A DNA stretch of 64,000 bases from JAKEHA01 sp964560355 (GCA_964560355.1 CAZLLI010000002.1:1-64000), one strand, 5' to 3'; counted from the stretch's first letter, positions 7,641 through 17,044 are shown. The notes: generated by a model from the letters alone, not told the origin. Numbers and translations are program-made.

Positions 7641-8098
7641 CCCGCCGCGCGCGCGTCGCGCGCGCCGCGCATCGACGCCACCGTGTACGCGATCGCGCAC
7701 GCTCCGTGCCCGCCGATCACGAGCGCCATGAGGAAGATGTAACCCTCGACGTGCCCGCCCGCCCGGTCGTCTTGCACCATCGACCACGCGCTGTGGACGC
7801 TCGCGAAGAGCGCCGCCGCCGACATCGCGAGCACGACGATGCGCAGCCATCCCACGCGCGGCTTGACGACGTAGAGCCACGACAGCGCGCTGTAGCTGAA
7901 CAAGACGAGTGCCGCGACGCGCCAAAACACGATGCGGTCGGGGTCGTGCGCGGGCAGGATAGCGAAGGTCACGTAGACCAGCCACAGCCCGACGCACGCG
8001 GTCGCCATCGAGGCCAACGTGAGAAGGGCGCGGAACGGACCGGTGGAATGACGCTCCATGTAGCCATGCTGAGCCGCGCGCCGCAAGGCGTCAAGCAT
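7637..8098 (-). CDS. Four-helix membrane protein of unknown function
   Basis: 153 residues with four predicted transmembrane helices (roughly residues 25-47, 60-80, 85-106 and 122-145). No recognisable domain or conserved polar motif. Met14 (MERHSTG) is an alternative start. Its stop codon shares bases with the stop of the GNAT gene on the other strand. Confidence 0.55.
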   Translation of the reverse strand: MLDALRRAAQHGYMERHSTGPFRALLTLASMATACVGLWLVYVTFAILPAHDPDRIVFWRVAALVLFSYSALSWLYVVKPRVGWLRIVVLAMSAAALFASVHSAWSMVQDDRAGGHVEGYIFLMALVIGGHGACAIAYTVASMRGARDARAAG

Positions 8099-8124
8099 GG
8101 ATATGGTGCGTCGGATTGCTCCCC

Positions 8125-8133
8125 TGGTAGAAT
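8125..8133 (+). promoter_or_regulatory. Extended -10 promoter of the M3 peptidase gene
   Basis: TGG followed by TAGAAT (8128-8133) forms an extended -10 element. Transcription from about 8140 gives a leader of roughly 70 nt that ends in a GAAGGAG Shine-Dalgarno before ATG 8212. Confidence 0.5.
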
Positions 8134-8211
8134 CCTAGCCGGCGATGGAACTTCGCAGTACCATCGCCCGTAGTTCCGCCAACCCCGCCTCGAGAACCTG
8201 AAGGAGATCCG

Positions 8212-10332
8212 ATGAAGACCGACGTCATTCGTATGTTGTCGTGCCTCGGCCTCGCGCTCGTGGTCGTACCCACGATCGCCATGGCCCAGGACAATCCCTT
8301 CTACCAGACCTACGACACGCCCTTCGGCGTGCCCACCTTCGACAAGATCAAGCTCGAGCACTACATGCCCGCGTTCGATCGCGGGATCGCCGAGCAGAAG
8401 AAGGAAGTGGAGGCGATCCGCGACAACCCGGACGCGCCCACCTTCGCCAACACGGTCGAAGCGCTGGAGAACAGCGGGCCCCTGCTCACGCGCGTGAGCG
8501 ACGTCTTCTTCAACTTGAACTCGGCCGAGACCAACGACGACATGCAGGCGATCGCGCGCGACGTCGCCCCCAAGCTCTCGGCGCTCAACGACGACATCTA
8601 TCTCGATCCGAAATTGTACGCGCGCGTCAAGGCGGTCTACGATAAGCGCAGCAAGCTCAAGCTCACGCCCGAACAGATGCGGCTCTTGACCGAGCAGCAC
8701 AAGGCGTTCGTGCGCGGCGGCGCCAACCTGAACGACGCCGACAAGAAGACGTTCCGCGAGATCAACGAGCGTCTCTCGGTGCTGGAGCTCAAATTCGGCG
8801 AGAACATCCTGGCCGAGGAGAACAAGTACAAGCTCGTCCTCGACAACAAGTCGGACCTGGCGGGACTCCCGGACAACGTGGTCGAGGGCGCGGCCGAGGC
8901 CGCGACCAAGGCGGGGCTGGAAGGGAAGTGGGTCTTCACCCTCCATCGCCCCAGCATCGAACCGTTTCTCACCTATTCATCGCGCCGCGACCTGCGCGAA
9001 ACCATCTACCGCGCGTACTGCGAGCGCGGCAATCACGGCGACGAGCTCGACAACAAGGAGACGCTGCGCGAGGAGGCGACGCTGCGCGCCAAGCGCGCCC
9101 AGCTCCTCGGCTACAAGAGCCACGCCGCCTACGAGCTGGAAGACAACATGGCCAAGACGCCCGGCGCCGTGTTCGATCTGCTCGGGCAGTTGTGGACCCC
9201 GGCGCTCGCGCGCGCGTCGTCGGAGCGCGACGCCATGCAGAAGATGATCGACGCCGAGGGCGGCAACTTCAAGCTGGCGTCGTGGGATTGGTGGTACTAC
9301 GCCGAGAAAGTAAAGAAGCAGCGCTACGAGTTCGACGATTCCGTGCTGCGCCCGTACTTCGTGCTCGACAACGTGCGCCAGGGCGCCTTCATGGTCGCCA
9401 ATAAACTGTGGGGCATCACCTTCGAGGAGCGCTTCGACCTACCCAAGTACAACGACGAAGTGCGCACGTTCGAGGTGAAGGACAAGGACGGCACCCACCT
9501 CGCGGTCTATTACGCGGACTACCACCCGCGCCCCGGCAAGCGCAACGGCGCGTGGATGAACGAATACCGCCGCCAGTCCAACGTGGGCGGCAAGATGGTG
9601 CGGCCCATCGTGGTGAACGTGTCGAACGTCTCGCGCGCGACCGCCGGCGAGCCCGCGCTCCTGTCGCTCGACGAAGTCGCGACCTTGTTCCACGAGTTCG
9701 GGCACGCGCTCCACGGCATGCTGTCGAACGTGACCTACGGCAGCCTTTCGGGCACCAACGTCGCGCGCGACTACGTCGAAATGCCGTCGCAGGTGTTCGA
9801 GAACTGGGCGACGCAGCCCGAAGTCTTGAAGATGTACGCGAAGCACTACCAGACCGGCGCCACCATCCCCGACGACTTGATCGCCAAGATGAACAACGCG
9901 AAGTTGTTCAACCAGGGCTTCGCCACCGTCGAGTACCTGGCGGCGTCGTACCTCGACATGGACTGGCACACGCAGGCGGGAGAAGCGCCCGCGGACGTGA
10001 TCGGCTACGAGAAGGCGCGCATGGATGCGCTCGGCTTGATTCCGGAGATCGTCCCGCGCTATCGCAGCACCTACTTCCGCCACATCTTCGCGGGCGGATA
10101 CTCGGCCGGGTACTACAGCTACATCTGGGCGGAAGTGGTCGACGCCGACGCCTTCCAGGCCTTCAAGGAGAAGGGGCTGTTCGACCAGGCGACCGCGGAG
10201 AAGTTCCGCAAGTACATCCTCGCGGCCGGGGGCACCGACGACCCCATGGTGCTCTACAAGAAGTTCCGCGGGCGCGCGCCGGAAATCCAGCCGTTGCTCG
10301 AGCGCCGCGGGCTGACGTCTAGCAAGTCGTAG
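8212..10332 (+). CDS. M3 family zinc metallopeptidase (peptidyl-dipeptidase Dcp-like), secreted
   Basis: 706 residues. A signal peptide (residues 1-24, cut after AMA) directs export, so it should act in the periplasm. The zinc site HEFGHALHG is at residues 494-502, with the third ligand Glu expected in the following YVEMPSQVFENW segment; both are typical of the M3A peptidyl-dipeptidase/oligopeptidase A group. N-terminal YDTPFGVPTFDKIKLEHY is also typical of Dcp. Full length. Family members trim oligopeptides from the C-terminus or cleave short peptides. It stands as its own transcription unit with a leader of about 70 nt. Confidence 0.92.
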   Translation: MKTDVIRMLSCLGLALVVVPTIAMAQDNPFYQTYDTPFGVPTFDKIKLEHYMPAFDRGIAEQKKEVEAIRDNPDAPTFANTVEALENSGPLLTRVSDVFFNLNSAETNDDMQAIARDVAPKLSALNDDIYLDPKLYARVKAVYDKRSKLKLTPEQMRLLTEQHKAFVRGGANLNDADKKTFREINERLSVLELKFGENILAEENKYKLVLDNKSDLAGLPDNVVEGAAEAATKAGLEGKWVFTLHRPSIEPFLTYSSRRDLRETIYRAYCERGNHGDELDNKETLREEATLRAKRAQLLGYKSHAAYELEDNMAKTPGAVFDLLGQLWTPALARASSERDAMQKMIDAEGGNFKLASWDWWYYAEKVKKQRYEFDDSVLRPYFVLDNVRQGAFMVANKLWGITFEERFDLPKYNDEVRTFEVKDKDGTHLAVYYADYHPRPGKRNGAWMNEYRRQSNVGGKMVRPIVVNVSNVSRATAGEPALLSLDEVATLFHEFGHALHGMLSNVTYGSLSGTNVARDYVEMPSQVFENWATQPEVLKMYAKHYQTGATIPDDLIAKMNNAKLFNQGFATVEYLAASYLDMDWHTQAGEAPADVIGYEKARMDALGLIPEIVPRYRSTYFRHIFAGGYSAGYYSYIWAEVVDADAFQAFKEKGLFDQATAEKFRKYILAAGGTDDPMVLYKKFRGRAPEIQPLLERRGLTSSKS

Positions 10333-10368
10333 TCTGCGCTCCCGGCGGTTCCGACGTCGTCGTTGTGG

Positions 10369-10374
10369 TATCGT
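10369..10374 (+). promoter_or_regulatory. -10 box for gene at 10382
   Basis: TATCGT ends seven bases before ATG 10382, implying a leaderless mRNA and supporting that ATG over the GTG at 10373. No convincing -35. Confidence 0.45.
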
Positions 10375-10381
10375 GGGCGCG

Positions 10382-10948
10382 ATGACCGACCACTCGTACT
10401 CCGGCGACGACGTCGCGAACTGCCGCGTCATCGAAGTCCACATCGAGGAGTTGAGCCAGCTCTTCGACTCGATGGACCCCTCGCCGTTCCACAAGAGAGA
10501 CCTCGACCGCAACGCGGCGGCGTACGTCGTGAGCAGCGCGCAAGACCTGCCCGCGCGCATACGCGTCGCGCTGGTGCTGTACGTCGACACGCCCGCCGGC
10601 ATCGCCGACGAAGGCCGCGCGGTCGGCGACGCCGTGCGCGAGTACTTCGCGCGCGAGGCGGCCTACGCGCGCCATCGCCTCAATCAGCTCCTGCGCCGCG
10701 GATGGGTCAGCCTCGCGATTGGGATCGCGTTCCTCGCGGTCGCGTTCACGGCGAGCGCGTTCGTCACCCGCATGGTGGCGGAGACGGTGGTGCCCTTGGT
10801 TCGCGAGAGTTTCCTCATCGGCGGTTGGGTCGCGATGTGGCGGCCGCTGGAGACGTTCCTCTACGACTGGTGGCCGATCGCGGGGGAGCGGCGTCTCTAC
10901 GACCGCCTGCGCTCGATGCCGGTACGCATCGTCTACACGAAGCCGTGA
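10382..10948 (+). CDS. Conserved protein with C-terminal membrane helix, unknown function
   Basis: 188 residues. The soluble N-terminal part begins NCRVIEVHIEELSQLFDSM and continues DPSPFHKRDLDRNAAAYVV; I have seen this pattern in a widespread uncharacterised family but cannot name a function. A hydrophobic helix near residues 111-133 and a second apolar stretch near 138-158 anchor it in the membrane. ATG 10382 was chosen over GTG 10373 because a -10 box lies at leaderless distance. Confidence 0.65.
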   Translation: MTDHSYSGDDVANCRVIEVHIEELSQLFDSMDPSPFHKRDLDRNAAAYVVSSAQDLPARIRVALVLYVDTPAGIADEGRAVGDAVREYFAREAAYARHRLNQLLRRGWVSLAIGIAFLAVAFTASAFVTRMVAETVVPLVRESFLIGGWVAMWRPLETFLYDWWPIAGERRLYDRLRSMPVRIVYTKP

Positions 10949-10982
10949 GCCGCCGGGGCTTTCCCGACGGCGCGACTTCGAC

Positions 10983-10988
10983 TATGAT
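10983..10988 (+). promoter_or_regulatory. -10 box of the PD40-amidohydrolase gene
   Basis: TATGAT with a weak TTTCCC 17 nt upstream. The leader is about 85 nt and ends with a small hairpin (CGGGAA/TTCCCG, 11052-11066) directly before the AAGGAG ribosome site. Confidence 0.45.
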
Positions 10989-11079
10989 CTGCGCCTTGGC
11001 CGACGGACGCAGGCGCCGCGCCGCGTTCCGATTCAACCTCAAATACATCGACGGGAATCCTTCCCGCTAAGGAGTCGAC

Positions 11080-14000
11080 ATGCGCCGTTCGATCGCCGTC
11101 CTTGCGTGCATCCTCTTCGTGGCGTCGCTTTCGGCGCACGCCGCGGAACCGGCCAAAAAGAAAGACGACAAGAAGTGGGACGTCGAAGCGCCGCTCGGCC
11201 CCACCAAGACGGTGGACTTCACCACCGACGAGGGCACCTGGATGAACCTCGACGTGTCGCCCGACGGCAAGGAGATCGTGTTCGATCTTTTGGGCGACAT
11301 TTACACCATCCCCATCACGGGCGGAAAGGCGACGCTGCTCCGCGGCGGCCCCGCCTTCGAGGTGCAGCCGCGCTTCTCGCCCGACGGCGCGCGCATCAGC
11401 TACACCTCCGACAAGGACGGCGCCGATAACATTTGGACCATGAAGCGCGACGGCAGCGACCCCAAGCAAGTCACCAAGGAAGATTTCCGCCTCGTCAACA
11501 ACGCGGTGTGGACGCCCGACGGACAGTACCTGGTGGCGAAGAAACACTTCACGAGCACGCGCTCGCTCGGCGCGGGTGAGATGTGGCTCTACCACACCAC
11601 CGGCGGCGAGGGCCTCCAGCTCACCAAGCGTCGCAACGACCAGCAGGACGTCGGTGAACCGTGCGTGTCGCGCGACGGCCGCTACGTCTACTTCAGCGAA
11701 GACATGAGCCCGGGGCCGTCGTTCCAGTACAACAAGGACCCCAACGGCGACATCTACGTGATCCGGCGCGTCGACCGCGAGACGGGCGAAGTGATCAACG
11801 CCATCACCGGCCCCGGCGGCGCCGTGCGCCCGCAGGTGTCGCCCGACGGCAAGAGCCTCGCGTACGTGCACCGCATTCGCGCCAAGACGGTCCTGTTCGT
11901 GCAGGACCTGGCGAGCGGCGAGCAGCGCCCGGTCTGGGACGGATTGAGCAAGGACCAAATGGAAACGTGGGCGACGTTCGGCGTGTATCCCAACTACCAG
12001 TGGATGCCGGACGGAAAGTCGATCGTGGTGTGGGCGAAGGGGAAGATTTGGCGCGTCGACGTCGCGACGCGCGCGGCGACCAACATTCCTTTCGAAGTCC
12101 ACGCGACGCACGTCGTCAACGACGCACTCCGCTTCGCGCAGGATCCCGCGCCGGCGCATTTCGAAGCGAAGATGATTTGCCACGGCGTCACCTCGCCCGA
12201 CGAAAAGTGGTTTGTGTTCAGCGCCGTGGGCCACATCTGGAAGAAACAACTCCCGAACGGCACGCCGGTCCGCGTCACCAAGGACGGTTGGTGGGAGTAC
12301 TGGCCGTCCTTCAGCCCCGACGGCAAGTGGCTCGTCTACACGACGTGGGACAACGACGCCGCCGGTTCCATTTATAAGGTGAAGCTCGACGGCGGCGGCA
12401 AGAAGAAGCTCACCACGCGCCCCGGCTTTTACCATTGCCCGTCGTTCTCGCCCGACGGCAAGCGCGTCGTGTTCCGGCGCGGGACCGGCAACGTGATCCT
12501 GGGCGTGTCGTACGGGACCGAGCCCGGGTTGTACTGGATGTCGGCCGACGGCGGCGACGCCACGTTGATTCGCGAAAGCGGCGACCTGCCGCGCTTCGCG
12601 AAGGACGGCGAGCGCGTCTACTTCGTCGACGACGCCCCCGACAACAAGAGCGCGTTCAAGAGCGTGCGCGTCGACGGCGGCGACGAGCGCGTCATCTTCA
12701 CCTCGAAGTACGCGACCCAATTCGTGCCGAGCCCCGACGAAGAGTGGCTCGCGTTCACCGAGTTGTTCCAGGCCTACGTGGTCCCGTTCCCGAAGACGGG
12801 GCGCGAGATCGACTTGAGCGCCAAGGAGAAGATGTTTCCCATCAAGCAGGTCACGCGCGACGCGGGCAGCTTCCTGCACTGGTCGGCGGACAGCAAGAAG
12901 CTGCACTGGACCATCGGGCCCGAGTACTTCACGCGCGACCTCGCGCACAGCTTCAAGTTCGTGGCGGGCGCGGCCGACTCGATCGCGCCGCCCGATACCA
13001 GCGGGCTCGACATCGGCCTCCAGCTCGACTCCGACGTCCCCACCGGCGTCGTCGCGTTCACCAACGCGCGCATCCTGACCATGAAGGGCGACGAAGTCAT
13101 CGAAAACGGCACCGTGGTAGTCGAAAAGAACCGCATCAAGGCGGTGGGCGAAGCGTCCGCGGTGGAGATTCCGCGCGGCGCGCACATCGTCGAGTGCGGC
13201 GGCAAGACCATCATGCCGGGGCTAATCGACGTGCACGCGCACATCGGTCTGCCGTCGATCACGCCCGCGCAAGCGTGGCCGTACTTGGTGAACCTCGCCT
13301 TCGGCGTCACCACCACGCACGATCCGTCGAATCCGACCGAGATCGTGTTCACGAATTCGGAGATGGTGAAGGCGGGCGAATTGGTGGGTCCGCGCGTGTT
13401 CTCGACCGGCACCATCCTGTACGGCGCCGACGGCGACTTCAAGGCGGTGATCAATTCGCTGGACGACGCGCGCTCGCACCTGCGCCGCATGAAGGCGGTG
13501 GGCGCGTTTTCGGTCAAGAGCTACAACCAGCCGCGCCGCAACCAGCGCCAGCAAGTGATCAAGGCCGCGCGCGAGCTGCAGATGATGGTGGTGCCGGAGG
13601 GCGGTTCGTTCTTCTTCCACAACATGTCGATGATCCTGGACGGCCACACCGGCATCGAGCACACGATTCCCATCGCGCCCATCTATAAGGACGTGACCAC
13701 GCTGTGGGGCGGCAGCAGGACCGGTTCGACGCCGACTTTGATCGTGGGTTACGGCGGCCTGTGGGGCGAGGAGTACTGGTACCAGAAGACCAACGTGTGG
13801 GAGAACCAGCGCCTGCTCACCTTCACGCCGCGCGCGGTGATCGACGAGCGCTCGCGGCGCCGCACCATGTCGCCCGAGGACGAATTCAACCACATCGCGC
13901 TGGCGAAGAATTGCAAGCAGCTCCACGACGCCGGCGTCAGCGTCCAGCTCGGCGCCCACGGGCAGCTACAGGGACTCGGCGCGCACTGGGAGCTGTGGAT

Positions 14001-14349
14001 GTTCACGCAAGGCGGCATGTCGAACATGGAAGCGCTCCACGCCGCGACGTCGAACGGCGCGTGGTACATCGGCATGGACAAGGACCTGGGGTCGCTGGAG
14101 CCGGGCAAGCTCGCGGACTTGATCGTGCTCGACAAGAATCCGCTCGACGACATCCGCAACAGCGAGAGCATCGTGTACACGATGGCGAACGGCCACCTGT
14201 ACGACGCGCACACCATGGACGAAGTCGGCAACCACCCGAAGAAGCGGCTGCCGTTCTACTGGGAGAAGCCGGGTGCCAGCGAAGCGTTCGTGTGGCAGAG
14301 CGAAGCCACCGGTTACATGCCGGGTGGCTGCGGCTGCTTCGCGCACTAG
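11080..14349 (+). CDS. Secreted PD40 beta-propeller / amidohydrolase fusion
   Basis: 1089 residues. Signal peptide residues 1-21 (cut after AHA). Residues about 50-630 carry repeated TolB/PD40 blades (SPDGKEIVF, SPDGARISY, SPDGKSLAY, SPDGKWLVY, SPDGKRVVF). From about residue 657 an amidohydrolase begins (FTNARILTM). Its metal motif is VHAHIG near residue 717, with further His in IEHTIPI, and it ends with LGSLEPGKLADLIVLDKNPL, as in imidazolonepropionase-like and prolidase-type enzymes. Such fusions are known in soil bacteria and are thought to be periplasmic hydrolases; substrate unknown. The last residues are GGCGCFAH, an unusual Cys tail. AAGGAG ribosome site. Confidence 0.88.
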   Translation: MRRSIAVLACILFVASLSAHAAEPAKKKDDKKWDVEAPLGPTKTVDFTTDEGTWMNLDVSPDGKEIVFDLLGDIYTIPITGGKATLLRGGPAFEVQPRFSPDGARISYTSDKDGADNIWTMKRDGSDPKQVTKEDFRLVNNAVWTPDGQYLVAKKHFTSTRSLGAGEMWLYHTTGGEGLQLTKRRNDQQDVGEPCVSRDGRYVYFSEDMSPGPSFQYNKDPNGDIYVIRRVDRETGEVINAITGPGGAVRPQVSPDGKSLAYVHRIRAKTVLFVQDLASGEQRPVWDGLSKDQMETWATFGVYPNYQWMPDGKSIVVWAKGKIWRVDVATRAATNIPFEVHATHVVNDALRFAQDPAPAHFEAKMICHGVTSPDEKWFVFSAVGHIWKKQLPNGTPVRVTKDGWWEYWPSFSPDGKWLVYTTWDNDAAGSIYKVKLDGGGKKKLTTRPGFYHCPSFSPDGKRVVFRRGTGNVILGVSYGTEPGLYWMSADGGDATLIRESGDLPRFAKDGERVYFVDDAPDNKSAFKSVRVDGGDERVIFTSKYATQFVPSPDEEWLAFTELFQAYVVPFPKTGREIDLSAKEKMFPIKQVTRDAGSFLHWSADSKKLHWTIGPEYFTRDLAHSFKFVAGAADSIAPPDTSGLDIGLQLDSDVPTGVVAFTNARILTMKGDEVIENGTVVVEKNRIKAVGEASAVEIPRGAHIVECGGKTIMPGLIDVHAHIGLPSITPAQAWPYLVNLAFGVTTTHDPSNPTEIVFTNSEMVKAGELVGPRVFSTGTILYGADGDFKAVINSLDDARSHLRRMKAVGAFSVKSYNQPRRNQRQQVIKAARELQMMVVPEGGSFFFHNMSMILDGHTGIEHTIPIAPIYKDVTTLWGGSRTGSTPTLIVGYGGLWGEEYWYQKTNVWENQRLLTFTPRAVIDERSRRRTMSPEDEFNHIALAKNCKQLHDAGVSVQLGAHGQLQGLGAHWELWMFTQGGMSNMEALHAATSNGAWYIGMDKDLGSLEPGKLADLIVLDKNPLDDIRNSESIVYTMANGHLYDAHTMDEVGNHPKKRLPFYWEKPGASEAFVWQSEATGYMPGGCGCFAH

Positions 14350-14411
14350 TTCGTCGTTCAATCGTCGGTGGTGCGCGCCCCGCGGCGCGCGCTTGAATCG
14401 AGGAGGTCGCG

Positions 14412-14939
14412 ATGAGAAACGTTCCCAAGTGGCTCGTGGTGGCGGCGTGCGCGGCGCTGGTCGCGCCGGCGTGCACGAAGAAGACGGCGCAGGAAGTCGT
14501 CGTGCTCAAGCAATACCCGATGACGGGCTCGCTCGACGTGCTGTCGCTGGATGTGGCGCAACTCGACGACGCGGTCTCGTCCGACGGCAACGGGGCGGTG
14601 CGCGTCCACGTCGACGAGCCGACCACGATTCGCCTCTACGAGACCGGGGACCTCGACGTCGAGGACGCGCGCCTGGTGTACGAAGCCAAGCTTCGCACGG
14701 AAGGCGTGGAAGGCAAGGTCTACCTGGAGATGTGGTGTTCGTTCGCCGGCAAGGGCGAGTTCTTCTCGCGCGCGCTGCAGTCGCCCGTCACGGGAACCAC
14801 CGACTGGACGACGCAGCAGACGCCGTTCTTCTTGAAGAAGGGCGAGAACCCGGACAACGTGAAGCTCAACATCGTGGTCGACGGGAAGGGGACGGTGTGG
14901 GTCGACGACGTCACGCTGACGCGCGGCCCGCTCGAGTGA
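14412..14939 (+). CDS. Probable exported lipoprotein, unknown function
   Basis: 175 residues. The N-terminus MRNVPKWLVVAACAALVAPAC is a signal sequence with an imperfect lipobox (APAC). The mature part has a beta-rich look: DEPTTIRLYETGDLDVEDARLVYEAKLR, then LYLEMWCSF-like and VWVDDVTLTRGPLE segments. This resembles carbohydrate-binding or proteins with an exposed jelly-roll, but no family is certain. GAGGTCG upstream is a moderate ribosome site. 62 nt after the amidohydrolase gene, possibly one transcript. Confidence 0.55.
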   Translation: MRNVPKWLVVAACAALVAPACTKKTAQEVVVLKQYPMTGSLDVLSLDVAQLDDAVSSDGNGAVRVHVDEPTTIRLYETGDLDVEDARLVYEAKLRTEGVEGKVYLEMWCSFAGKGEFFSRALQSPVTGTTDWTTQQTPFFLKKGENPDNVKLNIVVDGKGTVWVDDVTLTRGPLE

Positions 14940-14943
14940 ACGA

Positions 14944-15390
14944 CTAGCGGTCAGAGGGCGGTCGCGGCGTCCACTCGTCTTTGCCGAGCGACGCGTTGAG
15001 CTTGAAGTGCGTCGTGCTGTAGAGCGCGCCCGCGGCGGCGGCGGCGCCGGTCATGATCCAGGTGGTGTCTTCGTCGAACGCGCCCAGCGTGTTGCCGATG
15101 GCACCCACGAACATGGCCAGCGTACCCGCGGTGCCGGCGCCGAACAGCGCCGCTTCGAAGAACGAGGTGGGCGCGTAGTTGGGCGGCGTGAACGGATTGA
15201 GCGAGAGCGTGAGGTAGGCGGGCGCGCCGGCGTCGACGGTGCGCTTCGCGAAATAGTTGGATAAGAGTAGCCCCTGCGACAGGGGGGCAACGCCGTACGA
15301 CGGACGCGCGACGCGCGTGCTGTCGGGGTCCGACGCGGCCGCCGCGGGCGCGGCGACCAGCAATGCCAAGAGGATGACGAGCGATCTCAT
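14944..15390 (-). CDS. Small exported protein, unknown function
   Basis: 148 residues from ATG 15390, chosen for its GAGGAG Shine-Dalgarno and because a signal peptide (LVILLALLVAAPAAAA) starts there. Two more hydrophobic segments (near residues 78-98 and 108-125) suggest membrane association. Motif SLNPFTPPNYAPTSFFEAAL is distinctive but I cannot place it. It ends 4 nt from the stop of the convergent lipoprotein gene and is divergent from the methyltransferase. Confidence 0.6.
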   Translation of the reverse strand: MRSLVILLALLVAAPAAAASDPDSTRVARPSYGVAPLSQGLLLSNYFAKRTVDAGAPAYLTLSLNPFTPPNYAPTSFFEAALFGAGTAGTLAMFVGAIGNTLGAFDEDTTWIMTGAAAAAGALYSTTHFKLNASLGKDEWTPRPPSDR

Positions 15391-15416
15391 GGGACTCCTC
15401 GGCGCGTGCCGAGAAG

Positions 15417-15422
15417 TATAAC
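15417..15422 (+). promoter_or_regulatory. -10 box, leaderless methyltransferase gene
   Basis: TATAAC followed by exactly six bases and then ATG 15429. No Shine-Dalgarno is present, so the mRNA probably begins at or next to the start codon. Confidence 0.55.
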
Positions 15423-15428
15423 ACCGCG

Positions 15429-16247
15429 ATGACAGCGAACGAAAACGAATACGTGCTCGGCACCGACGACGCCGAGCTCCTGCGCCTCGGCCTGCAGCAC
15501 CGCTTGTGGAGCGTACAAGCGTTTGCGTGCTGGGAGCGCGCGGGTGTGGCACCCGGGCGCACCGTGCTCGACGTGGGCGCGGGGCCGGGCTTCGCGACCC
15601 TCGACCTCGCGCAGTTGGTGACGCGGTCGGGGCGCGTGATCGCGGTCGACGAATCCGAGCGCTTCCTGCGCCACCTGCAAGACCGCGCGCGCGTGCTCGG
15701 CATCGCGCACGTGGAGACGCGCACCGAGGACGTGCAAGCGCTCGCGCTGCCCGCGGGCAGCGTCGACGTCGCCTACGCGCGCTGGGTGCTGTGCTTCACG
15801 CCGCGCCCCGACGACGTGATCGCGGGGGTCGCGGCCGCGCTCAAGCCGGGCGGCGCGTTCGCGGTGCAGGATTACATCAACTGGGGCGCGCTTTCGCTCT
15901 CGCCCACGAGCGACGCGTTTCTGCGCGTGATGCCGTCGGTGGGGAAGAGCTGGCGTGACCACGGCGGCGACTGGCAGGTGGGCGCGCGCCTTCCCGCCAT
16001 GATGGCGAAGCACGGTCTTCGCGTCGAAGCCATGCGGCCGCTCCAGCGCATCGCGCGCTCGAGCGATCCCTTGTGGCAGTGGCCCACCACCTTCTTCGCG
16101 AATTTCATCCCGCGCCTGGTCGAACAGGGCCTGGTGAGCGCCGCCGACTGGAACGAGATGGAACGCGACTGGCGTGAGCGCTCGCGCGACCCCAACGCGT
16201 TCTTCTGGACGCCCTCCATGGTCGAAATCGTCGCGCGCCGCGTCTAG
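15429..16247 (+). CDS. Class I SAM-dependent methyltransferase
   Basis: 272 residues. Motif I is VLDVGAGPGFATLDLA (residues about 49-64), the acidic residue follows in VIAVDES, and the post-motif segment is AARWVLCF-like (AYARWVLCFTPRPDDV), then LKPGGAFAVQDY. These mark a UbiE/COQ5-type small-molecule methyltransferase. The C-terminal third (WQWPTTFFANFIPRLV) is likely the substrate cap; substrate unknown. Leaderless promoter. It begins a mostly plus-strand run of genes through 23279. Confidence 0.85.
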   Translation: MTANENEYVLGTDDAELLRLGLQHRLWSVQAFACWERAGVAPGRTVLDVGAGPGFATLDLAQLVTRSGRVIAVDESERFLRHLQDRARVLGIAHVETRTEDVQALALPAGSVDVAYARWVLCFTPRPDDVIAGVAAALKPGGAFAVQDYINWGALSLSPTSDAFLRVMPSVGKSWRDHGGDWQVGARLPAMMAKHGLRVEAMRPLQRIARSSDPLWQWPTTFFANFIPRLVEQGLVSAADWNEMERDWRERSRDPNAFFWTPSMVEIVARRV

Positions 16248-16291
16248 AAGCCCCCCTCGAAAGCCCTTCGCCCCGCGCTCGGGGCATGTCG

Positions 16292-16297
16292 TATAAT
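16292..16297 (+). promoter_or_regulatory. Consensus -10 box, leaderless TauE/SafE gene
   Basis: A perfect TATAAT is followed by six bases and ATG 16304. This supports ATG 16304 over the upstream ATG 16286, which lies before the -10 box. Confidence 0.6.
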
Positions 16298-16303
16298 GCG
16301 CCG

Positions 16304-17044
16304 ATGGATCACCTCGCGACGTTCATCGTCGTCGGGTTCGTCGCCCAGATGATCGACGGGACTCTCGGCATGGCGTACGGCTTGAGCGCGACCACGTTCC
16401 TGTTGGCGGCGGGCATTCCGCCCGCGGTCGCGAGTGCGAGCGTGCACGCGGCGGAAGTGATCACCACCGGCGTGTCGGGGCTCTCGCACTGGAACTCGGG
16501 CAACGTGAACGGATACCTGGTGCGGCGGCTCGTGATTCCCGGCATGCTCGGTGCTGCCGTCGGCGCGTACATCCTGGCCTCGGTGCCGGGCGAGCGCATC
16601 AAGCCGTTTTCGGCCGCGTACCTCGGCGTCATGGGACTGTTCATCGTGTGGAAGGGGCTGCGTCGCGTGATGGAGCACCGCGAAGTGCGCTCGCACCTGA
16701 TTCCGCTCGGCGCCGCGGGCGGGTTTCTCGACGCCATCGGCGGCGGCGGCTGGGGCCCCATCGTTGTCTCGACGCTGGTCGCGCGCGGCAACCACCCGCG
16801 CTACTCGATCGGGTCGGTCAACTTCGCCGAGTTCTTCGTGGCGGCGTCGGCGTCGGTGACGTTCATTCTCACCATCGGATTGTCGTTCTGGACCGCCATC
16901 GCGGGACTCGCGATCGGCGGCGCCGTCGCGGCACCGATCGCGGCCCAGCTCACCAAGCGCGTGCCGACGCGCGGACTCATGATCACGGTCGGCGTTCTCA
17001 TTATTGCCTTGAGCGTACGAACCCTCTACACGGTGTTGCGATGA
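16304..17044 (+). CDS. TSUP-family (TauE/SafE) sulfur anion exporter
   Basis: 246 residues with about eight membrane helices. The family signatures are VGFVAQMIDGTLGMAYG at the N-terminus and its internal repeat AAGGFLDAIGGGGWGPI; duplication of a four-helix half is typical of TSUP proteins. Known relatives export sulfite, sulfoacetate or related organosulfur anions, and some import sulfate; the exact substrate cannot be read. The stop overlaps the next ATG by four bases (ATGA), so the GNAT gene is translationally coupled. Confidence 0.88.
   Translation: MDHLATFIVVGFVAQMIDGTLGMAYGLSATTFLLAAGIPPAVASASVHAAEVITTGVSGLSHWNSGNVNGYLVRRLVIPGMLGAAVGAYILASVPGERIKPFSAAYLGVMGLFIVWKGLRRVMEHREVRSHLIPLGAAGGFLDAIGGGGWGPIVVSTLVARGNHPRYSIGSVNFAEFFVAASASVTFILTIGLSFWTAIAGLAIGGAVAAPIAAQLTKRVPTRGLMITVGVLIIALSVRTLYTVLR

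Noticed and set aside
11052..11066. CGGGAA/TTCCCG hairpin before the PD40-amidohydrolase ribosome site as a translational switch
   Set aside because: A 6-bp stem alone is weak evidence, and it does not cover the Shine-Dalgarno.
10933..13185. A 750-residue minus-strand ORF opposite the amidohydrolase gene
   Set aside because: Arg/Val/Ala-rich composition typical of antisense shadow frames in GC-rich DNA; no ribosome site and no domain.
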